Assembly: GCA_029260195.1 (NCBI GenBank)
Contig: JAJDDS010000642.1
Coordinates: 1 to 10,187 of the forward strand
Direction of reading: 5' to 3'
Origin: Phycisphaerae bacterium
GTDB taxonomy: Bacteria; Planctomycetota; Phycisphaerae; UBA1845
DNA length: 10,187 nt
Shown here: positions 6,019 to 10,187 of the stretch, piece by piece
Layout of the letters: the number at the start of each line of letters is the position of its first letter
Position numbering within the stretch: position 1 is the first letter of the stretch
Notes under the pieces: model-generated
Seen by the model: the letters and a program-made list of their open reading frames with translations, nothing else
What the model was told of the DNA's origin: nothing
Database searches by the model: none
Position numbers and translations under genes: made by a program

Positions 6019-7221
6019 ATGTCCTACACCGTACTGGCTCGAAAATACCGCAGCCAATCCTTCGACGATCTCGTCGGACAAGAGCCGATCGCCACCACCC
6101 TCAAGAACGCGATCACCTCCAACCGCGTCCACCACGGTTACCTGTTCACCGGAACCCGCGGCGTCGGTAAGACATCCTCCGCCCGCGTACTCGCCAAAGC
6201 CCTGAACTGCATGGCGTTCGACGCCCCGACCGACACCCCCTGCTGCAAGTGCGAATCCTGCACCATGATCGCCGAGGGCGAGGACCTCGACGTGATCGAG
6301 ATTGACGCCGCAAGCAACACCGGCGTCGACAATATTCGCGACCTTCGCGACAACACCGCCTATCGACCGGCTCGGGCGCGATTCAAGGTTTACATCATCG
6401 ACGAAGTCCACATGCTCAGCGCCGGGGCGTTCAACGCGTTGCTCAAGACACTCGAAGAGCCTCCCGACCACGTGAAGTTCATCCTCGCCACCACCGAAAT
6501 CCAAAAGGTCCCCGCCACCATCGTCAGCCGCTGCCAACGCTTCGATTTCAAGAGCATCAGCATCGACGCCATCGGCGACCACCTCAAGTCTGTGCTCGAT
6601 GATGAGAAGGTCGAGACTGACGACACTGTCATCCGCCGCATCGCCAGGTTGGCCAACGGCTCTATGCGCGATGCGCTGTCCCTCCTCGATCAACTACTCT
6701 CGTTTGGCGGTGGCAAGCTTGAACCCACAGTCCTCGATGAGGTGCTCCCGGTGGCTCACGACGAGGTCGTCACTGAGCTCATGGACCACGTCGCCGACCC
6801 GGACGCAGCCGCCGCCCTCGGTTGCGTCGAGCGGTCGTTGGCATCGGGCCAGACCATCGAGCGGTTCTGCGAGTTAATGGTCGAGCACCTGCGTACGCTG
6901 ATGCTCTTCAGTGTGTGCGGCGCCGAGACCGACATGGTAGATCTCCCCGCCCCGGTCCGGGAGCGCCTGGCCGAACAGGCGACAAGATTCGATCCGCCGA
7001 CGTTCGTCTACCTCGTCAGCCTGATGGAAGAGGTCCGCCGCTCGGTCAAATCGAGCAATGCCTCGCGGGCACTCCTGGATGCCGCCATCGTCCGATTGGC
7101 GATGGCTGAGAACTTCTCGAACATCGAGAAACTACTCGGTCAACTGGACGACAGCGGGACAGCGACAGCGGCATCCCAAAAAAAAAAGCCGGCGACGGGC
7201 GAGCGCACCGCCAGTCGCTAG
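6019..7221 (+). CDS. dnaX: DNA polymerase III subunit gamma/tau, zero-frame (short, gamma-like) product
   Basis: 400 residues in the zero frame. This is the AAA+ motor of the bacterial clamp loader, which places the beta sliding clamp on DNA. It begins SYTVLARKYRSQSFDDLVGQ. Walker A is GTRGVGKT (45-52) and Walker B is VYIIDE (124-129). The zinc cysteines are Cys64, Cys75, Cys78 and Cys81, and the SRC arginine-finger motif is at 170-172 after the FILATTE sensor-1 strand. GSMRDALSLLDQL is sensor 2. The clamp-loader collar domain follows to ~375. GGAG at 6009-6012 precedes the ATG by 6 bases. A run of ten A's (7178-7187) follows and the zero frame ends 10 sense codons later at TAG 7219-7221. The -1 frame continues as a separate C-terminal segment, so this product would be the short form and lack it. 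Confidence 0.95.
   Translation: MSYTVLARKYRSQSFDDLVGQEPIATTLKNAITSNRVHHGYLFTGTRGVGKTSSARVLAKALNCMAFDAPTDTPCCKCESCTMIAEGEDLDVIEIDAASNTGVDNIRDLRDNTAYRPARARFKVYIIDEVHMLSAGAFNALLKTLEEPPDHVKFILATTEIQKVPATIVSRCQRFDFKSISIDAIGDHLKSVLDDEKVETDDTVIRRIARLANGSMRDALSLLDQLLSFGGGKLEPTVLDEVLPVAHDEVVTELMDHVADPDAAAALGCVERSLASGQTIERFCELMVEHLRTLMLFSVCGAETDMVDLPAPVRERLAEQATRFDPPTFVYLVSLMEEVRRSVKSSNASRALLDAAIVRLAMAENFSNIEKLLGQLDDSGTATAASQKKKPATGERTASR
7178..7188 (+). promoter_or_regulatory. dnaX slippery site (A10 G, contains A AAA AAG in frame)
   Basis: Codons across the site read CAA AAA AAA AAG CCG, so the heptamer A AAA AAG (7182-7188) is in the phase used for -1 frameshifting in E. coli dnaX. The ten-A run would also permit RNA polymerase slippage, as known for Thermus dnaX. 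A -1 shift, or one inserted A, moves translation into a frame open to 7523. No Shine-Dalgarno-like stimulator is obvious upstream. Confidence 0.75.
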
Positions 7222-7523
7222 ATTCTCCGCCCCAGCCGCCATCGTCGCCCGCCCGGGAACGCCAGGTGCGGACACCCTCACCCACGCGGCGGCTGGCGCC
7301 ACCGGGTCCAGCCGCGCCGCCGACACCGGCCGGCGTGGGGACGGCCGAGGAGGATCGCGTCCGCTCCGACGTCGCGATTCGCCGCGCCATGGACTTGTTT
7401 GACGGAACGCTTATGAGCGTACATCGTAGCGGACCGAAGCCTTCGGATATCGAGGCGATCGACGGGGGGCGCACGGATGACGCGGGCACCACGGACGAAA
7501 ACACCGGAACGGGAGTCGACTAA
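7188..7523 (+). CDS. dnaX: DnaX tau-like C-terminal segment, reached by -1 frameshift
   Basis: This frame is -1 relative to the dnaX zero frame and open for 111 codons from the slip site to TAA 7521-7523. Added to 390 zero-frame residues it gives a 501-residue product. It encodes a Pro/Ala-rich linker (for example RRLAPPGPAAPPTPAG). Then comes VRSDVAIRRAMDLFDGTLMS, which resembles the short conserved end of many bacterial DnaX proteins (pattern: V-x-x-A-x-x-L-F-x-G-x-x), and an acidic tail. In tau proteins the C-terminal extension connects the clamp loader to the polymerase core and helicase. A separate gene starting at GTG 7266 is unlikely: no ribosome-binding site, no complete domain, and the frame is open right back to the A-run. 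The stop lies one base before the next gene's ATG, as expected if this is the true dnaX end. Confidence 0.78.
   Translation, partial: AGDGRAHRQSLDSPPQPPSSPARERQVRTPSPTRRLAPPGPAAPPTPAGVGTAEEDRVRSDVAIRRAMDLFDGTLMSVHRSGPKPSDIEAIDGGRTDDAGTTDENTGTGVD
7191..7219 (+). promoter_or_regulatory. Hairpin immediately downstream of the dnaX slippery site
   Basis: Bases 7191-7196 pair with 7214-7219 (GCGAC with GTCGC plus a G-T pair). After one G-A mismatch, GGCG 7198-7201 pairs with CGCC 7209-7212 around a 7-base loop. The stem starts two bases after the heptamer, or three if the terminal G-T is open. That is closer than in E. coli dnaX but it could still stall a ribosome or favour slippage. The zero-frame stop codon (7219-7221) overlaps its 3' foot. 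Confidence 0.55.
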
Positions 7524-7524
7524 C

Positions 7525-7866
7525 ATGCTGGGCGGACTCGGAAACATCGGCGGCCTGTTCAAACAAGCCAAGGAAATGCAGGAACGCCTCGCGAGCGTTC
7601 AACAAGCACTGGCGGAAAAACGCTTCGATGGCGACGCCGGAGGCGGCTCTGTCGTGGCGACCGTCGATGGCAAGGGATCACTCGTCGACATCAAAATCGA
7701 ACCCGAAGCAGCCAACGACGTTGAACTCCTCGAAGACCTGATCAAGGGTGCGGTGTCGGTGGCCGCCAAGAAAGCCCAGGACGCCGTCCGCGACGAAATG
7801 ACCCAACTCACCGGTGGCATGAACATCCCCGGACTGAGCGATTTGCTCGGGGGAGCGGGCAAGTAG
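7525..7866 (+). CDS. ybaB: YbaB/EbfC family nucleoid-associated protein
   Basis: 113 residues, the usual size for this family. A Gly-rich N-terminus (LGGLGNIGGLFKQAKEM) leads into a helix with the family's KQAKEMQERL pattern. A beta-strand core follows (GGSVVATVDGKGSLVDIKI), then a second helix (DLIKGAVSVAAKKAQDAV) and a Gly-rich end. YbaB proteins are small dimeric DNA-binding proteins. The start is the ATG at 7525, with GGGAG at 7511-7515 nine bases upstream; an ATG at 7477 in the same frame would add 16 residues overlapping the dnaX -1 frame and is less likely. Only one base separates it from the dnaX -1-frame stop and 25 bases from recR, the conserved dnaX-ybaB-recR order. Confidence 0.92.
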   Translation: MLGGLGNIGGLFKQAKEMQERLASVQQALAEKRFDGDAGGGSVVATVDGKGSLVDIKIEPEAANDVELLEDLIKGAVSVAAKKAQDAVRDEMTQLTGGMNIPGLSDLLGGAGK

Positions 7867-7891
7867 TGCCCATCGGCGCAGCGATTCGATC

Positions 7892-8494
7892 ATGAGCTCC
7901 GATCACCTCTCCAGCATCGAGCATCTTAAAAAGGAGTTTCAGAAGCTGCCAGGAATCGGCGCCCGCAGCGCCGAGCGCATGGCCTTCCACGTTTTGCGCG
8001 AATCCAAAACCGAAGCCGACGCCCTCGCAGCCGCCATCCGCGCCGTCAAGGAAAGCGTGTTCCATTGCCGTCACTGCTTCAACCTGACCGAGCAAGACCC
8101 CTGCCCGATCTGCGAAGACCCCGTCCGCGACCGGGGCGAACTCTGGGTCGTCGAACAACCCAAGGATGTCTGGTCCCTCGAAGCCACTCACCTCGTCCGG
8201 GGTCTGTACCACGTACTGATGGGACATATCGCTCCGCTCGATGGCGTCGAGCCGGGCGACCTCACCATCGACGAGCTTGTCGAGCGGGTGAAAGCCGGTG
8301 ATATCCGCGAGGTGGTTCTTGCCACCAATCCCACCATCGAGGGAGACGGAACCGCACTCCACATCCAGAGCCTCCTGAGCGACTACGACGTCAGAATCAC
8401 CAGGCCCGCAAGGGGGCTCGCCGTCGGGTCGCCACTGGAATACGCCAGCGTCGCCATGCTCGAAGCCGCCATACGCGGACGTCGGGATTTATAG
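7892..8494 (+). CDS. recR: Recombination mediator protein RecR
   Basis: 200 residues, full length for RecR. The order is canonical: helix-hairpin-helix KLPGIGARSAERMAFHVL (18-35); a four-cysteine zinc finger, Cys59, Cys62, Cys71 and Cys74, in FHCRHC and DPCPIC; and a Toprim domain from about 83 (ELWVVEQPKDV, then RGLYHVLMGHIAPLDGV and VVLATNPTIEGD). It ends with the segment RPARGLAVGSPLEYASVAML. Many RecR proteins read T-x-x-A-R-G-L-P-x-G-x-x-L-E-Y-A-D, so the end is slightly divergent but intact. RecR acts with RecO (and RecF) in loading RecA onto SSB-coated single-stranded DNA during gap repair. The ATG at 7892 lies 25 bases after ybaB, with no strong ribosome-binding site visible, so translational coupling is plausible. 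Confidence 0.95.
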   Translation: MSSDHLSSIEHLKKEFQKLPGIGARSAERMAFHVLRESKTEADALAAAIRAVKESVFHCRHCFNLTEQDPCPICEDPVRDRGELWVVEQPKDVWSLEATHLVRGLYHVLMGHIAPLDGVEPGDLTIDELVERVKAGDIREVVLATNPTIEGDGTALHIQSLLSDYDVRITRPARGLAVGSPLEYASVAMLEAAIRGRRDL

Positions 8495-8557
8495 GGTCCG
8501 CGGACGCCCAGGAGTGTCATAAGACGCAAAACTCGCCGATTCGGCGTCGTGCGGACC
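8495..8557 (+). other. Strong inverted-repeat structure directly after recR
   Basis: Starting on the base after the recR stop, GGTCCGC (8495-8501) pairs with GCGGACC (8551-8557). A G-T pair continues the stem, and after one bulged G (8549) GACGCC (8503-8508) pairs with GGCGTC (8543-8548). Inside, GTGTC (8514-8518) pairs with GACGC (8523-8527) around ATAA. An alternative short hairpin CGCCG-ATT-CGGCG sits at 8534-8546. No T-run follows on either strand, so it is not a standard intrinsic terminator. It may protect the 3' end of the dnaX-ybaB-recR message, act as an unconventional terminator, or be a structured RNA. Confidence 0.5.
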
Positions 8558-8603
8558 AAATACCCCGGGTCCGGGTAGGCCCGGCCATTTCTCTCACAGG
8601 TAT

Positions 8604-8633
8604 CTCACATTCTCGTTTCAGTCATGTTATAAT
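8604..8633 (+). promoter_or_regulatory. Sigma-70 promoter upstream of rpoN
   Basis: A perfect TATAAT (8628-8633) is preceded by CTCACA (8604-8609, four of six to TTGACA) at 18 bases. The surrounding ~50 bases are AT-richer than the rest of the window. Transcription would start near 8640, leaving a leader of about 130 bases before rpoN. Confidence 0.62.
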
Positions 8634-8639
8634 GCGGCA

Positions 8640-8768
8640 TGGGGTTTGCGACCGTTCCGCGGGTGAAGCGATTTCGTCTTCGAGCCCCGAACCGGCGTTG
8701 TTGGCACGGTACATGCCAGTTGTTTTTCCGCCCGGACGGCGGGTGTCCGTTCTCGACGGATCGAGTGA
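8640..8768 (+). promoter_or_regulatory. Structured 5' leader of rpoN
   Basis: The leader carries TGGCA (8702-8706) pairing with TGCCA (8714-8718), followed by GTTGTTTTT (8719-8727), a weak intrinsic-terminator shape. Next come two mutually exclusive hairpins: CCGCC 8728-8732 with GGCGG 8738-8742, or CGGAC 8733-8737 with GTCCG 8745-8749. No known riboswitch class is recognised. A switch controlling rpoN read-through is possible, but the stems are short. Confidence 0.3.
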
Positions 8769-10187
8769 ATGTCACAGTCCTTCTCACAAGTCCTGGGCCA
8801 GAACATGCGGCTGGAGCAGCGGCTCACCCCGCAGCTCATCCAGTCCATGGACATTCTCCAGCTCTCCACACAGGCACTCGAAAACCGCCTCGCCGAGGAG
8901 CTCGAAAAAAACGTCACGCTGGAGGTGGCTGAACCCAGAGATCCCACGGAGGCCGGACCGCCACCGAACGCCGATCAATTCCCGAGTCAGGATAGTGCCA
9001 GCTTCAATCGCCTGGACCGATTCTCCCGCGAAAATGGTCTCGATTTCGAGGACCGTGCCGGTGAACGTTACGCCGCCCGACGCGTCGGAGCCGGCGAGCG
9101 CGATGCCAAGCTCGACGCCATGGCGAACACCGCGTCCAGGCCCGAGGGGCTCGACGAATACCTTCTGCAACAATGGCATTTGCTCGATGTCGGAGCCGAA
9201 ATCCGCCGCGCGGGCGAAGCCGTCATCTACCACCTCGAAGAGGACGGTTACCTCCGCATGCCCCTTGATGTGATCGCTCAGGACGCCCGACCGCCGCTCG
9301 CCATCGACGCCGTCGAACGCGCCCTCGCATTGGTGCAACGGATCGAACCCGTCGGAGTGGCTGCCAGGGACTACCGCGAGTGCCTTCTCCTCCAGCTCGA
9401 AGCCATGCCCGGCGACAACGTCATCGAACGAACCCTCATCACCACGCACTTGGAGGACGTCGCCCGAAATCGCTTCCCAGCTATCTCAAAAGCCACCGGG
9501 TACTCCGTCGGGGAGATCACCGCCGCCGTCGATGTGATCCGGCATGCGCTCGTATTGCAGCCGGCTCACCTCGTCGTGGACAAGAGCGTTCCGCGCATCT
9601 ATCCCGACGTAACCATCGAGGGCGACGATCGCGGGAAGGGCTACGTCGTGCGCCTGTCGCGAGGCAACCTCCCCGAACTGCACATCAAGAGCGAATTCGT
9701 CGACATGCTCAAGTCCAAGGAAAGCGGCAAGGATCTCCGGGACTTCGTGCGAAAACAGGTCGACAGCGGAAACGCCCTGATCGAAGCCATCAAGTTCCGC
9801 CGAAACCGCCTGATGGACGTCGCCCAAGCCATCGTCGTCCATCAGAGGGAATTCTTCGAGGTCGGGCCTTCTGCTCTCAAGGTCTTGCGCATGAGCGATC
9901 TGGCGGAAGAGCTGGGCTGCGATCCGTCGACCGTCAGCCGAACGGTCGCTCAGAAGCACGTCCAGACCCCGCAAGGTGTCTTCCCGCTACGTTACTTCTT
10001 CACCGGCGGAACCGAAACCGGAAACGGCGTCGGCACGAGTTGGGATAGCATCAAACGCCGCGTCGTTGACATCGTCAAGGATGAGAATCCCGCAAAGCCG
10101 CTGAATGACGATCAAATCGCCGCTGAGTTAGCCAAAGAGAAGATTAACATCTCCCGCCGCACCGTCGCCAAGTACCGCAGCCAGCTC
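8769..10187 (+). CDS. rpoN: RNA polymerase sigma-54 factor (3' end cut by window edge)
   Basis: 473 codons are visible and the frame is open to the last base; E. coli RpoN is about 477 residues, so nearly all is present. Region I has QRLTPQLIQSMDILQLSTQA (18-37) and the following E-L-E-K-N-V-T-L-E, where most homologues have N-P before x-L-E. Region II (about 55-110) is acidic and variable. The core-binding region includes EEDGYLRMPLDVIA and RIEPVGVAARDYRECLLLQL. The helix-turn-helix is at 375-396 (MSDLAEELGCDPSTVSRTVA), followed by TPQGVFPLRYFF. The RpoN box SRRTVAKYR is at 462-470. Sigma-54 directs polymerase to -24/-12 promoters and needs AAA+ activators. The start is fixed by an in-frame TGA immediately before the ATG; the ribosome-binding site is weak (CGGA at 8757-8760). 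It has its own promoter and is probably not part of the recR operon. Confidence 0.95.
   Translation, partial: MSQSFSQVLGQNMRLEQRLTPQLIQSMDILQLSTQALENRLAEELEKNVTLEVAEPRDPTEAGPPPNADQFPSQDSASFNRLDRFSRENGLDFEDRAGERYAARRVGAGERDAKLDAMANTASRPEGLDEYLLQQWHLLDVGAEIRRAGEAVIYHLEEDGYLRMPLDVIAQDARPPLAIDAVERALALVQRIEPVGVAARDYRECLLLQLEAMPGDNVIERTLITTHLEDVARNRFPAISKATGYSVGEITAAVDVIRHALVLQPAHLVVDKSVPRIYPDVTIEGDDRGKGYVVRLSRGNLPELHIKSEFVDMLKSKESGKDLRDFVRKQVDSGNALIEAIKFRRNRLMDVAQAIVVHQREFFEVGPSALKVLRMSDLAEELGCDPSTVSRTVAQKHVQTPQGVFPLRYFFTGGTETGNGVGTSWDSIKRRVVDIVKDENPAKPLNDDQIAAELAKEKINISRRTVAKYRSQL

Noticed and set aside
5758..6693. 311-codon open frame on the minus strand over the SRP RNA and the start of dnaX
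   Set aside because: It runs through a well-supported RNA gene and the conserved ATPase motifs of dnaX on the other strand, and shows no recognisable motif.
7266..7523. Independent small gene starting at GTG 7266
   Set aside because: There is no ribosome-binding site, the frame is open back to the dnaX A-run, and the content fits a DnaX linker and C-terminus better than a free-standing protein.
8784..9449. 221-codon open frame on the minus strand inside rpoN
   Set aside because: The plus-strand frame encodes an unmistakable sigma-54 over the whole interval.
1..10187. Defence island, prophage or biosynthetic cluster
   Set aside because: All assigned genes are housekeeping, surface-protein or RAYT genes; no nuclease, helicase, toxin-antitoxin, phage structural or synthase gene is visible.

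Overview
The window is high-GC bacterial DNA, coding only on the plus strand, and most likely comes from a planctomycete. That assignment is an inference from three things: a very long secreted protein ending in a type I dockerin, a fragment of an FG-GAP/VCBS-type protein ending in an IPTL-CTERM sorting signal, and a REP-associated tyrosine transposase (RAYT) flanked by its repeat. None of these is diagnostic of one phylum.

Layout. (1) 1-1016: the 3' end of a class I mannose-6-phosphate isomerase gene (manA-like), followed 15 bases later by an unknown two-helix membrane protein. (2) 1217-4474: a 1085-residue exported, probably lipid-anchored protein with seven N-terminal beta-propeller-type repeats, a second propeller-like region, an Ig-like domain and a C-terminal dockerin. 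(3) 4475-5536: a mobile island. A RAYT gene is enclosed by a 22-base repeat in inverted orientation, and it abuts the orphan 3' end of an FG-GAP/IPTL-CTERM gene. A third copy of the repeat has landed in the tail of that gene. (4) 5751-8494: a housekeeping block in the classical order SRP RNA (ffs) - dnaX - ybaB - recR. (5) 8604-10187: a perfect TATAAT promoter, a structured leader and rpoN (sigma-54), which is almost complete but cut by the window edge.

How the parts work together. dnaX, ybaB and recR are closely spaced and probably one operon, joining the replication clamp loader, a nucleoid-associated protein and a recombination mediator. The SRP RNA has its own promoter just upstream. The dnaX frame contains a run of ten A's, holding the E. 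coli-type A AAA AAG slip site, with a hairpin just after it. The zero frame stops 10 codons later. The -1 frame stays open for 111 more codons and encodes a proline-rich linker and a DnaX-like C-terminus, so the long (tau-like) subunit appears to need a -1 shift. This is the reverse of the E. coli arrangement, unless the A-run is miscounted.

Best candidates for unusual biology: the inverted dnaX frameshift logic; the RAYT element and its three repeat copies, which sit exactly at gene 3' ends; the IPTL-CTERM gene remnant with a repeat-encoded tail; and a strong 14-bp-stem structure just after recR. I did not find a defence system, CRISPR array, prophage or biosynthetic cluster.
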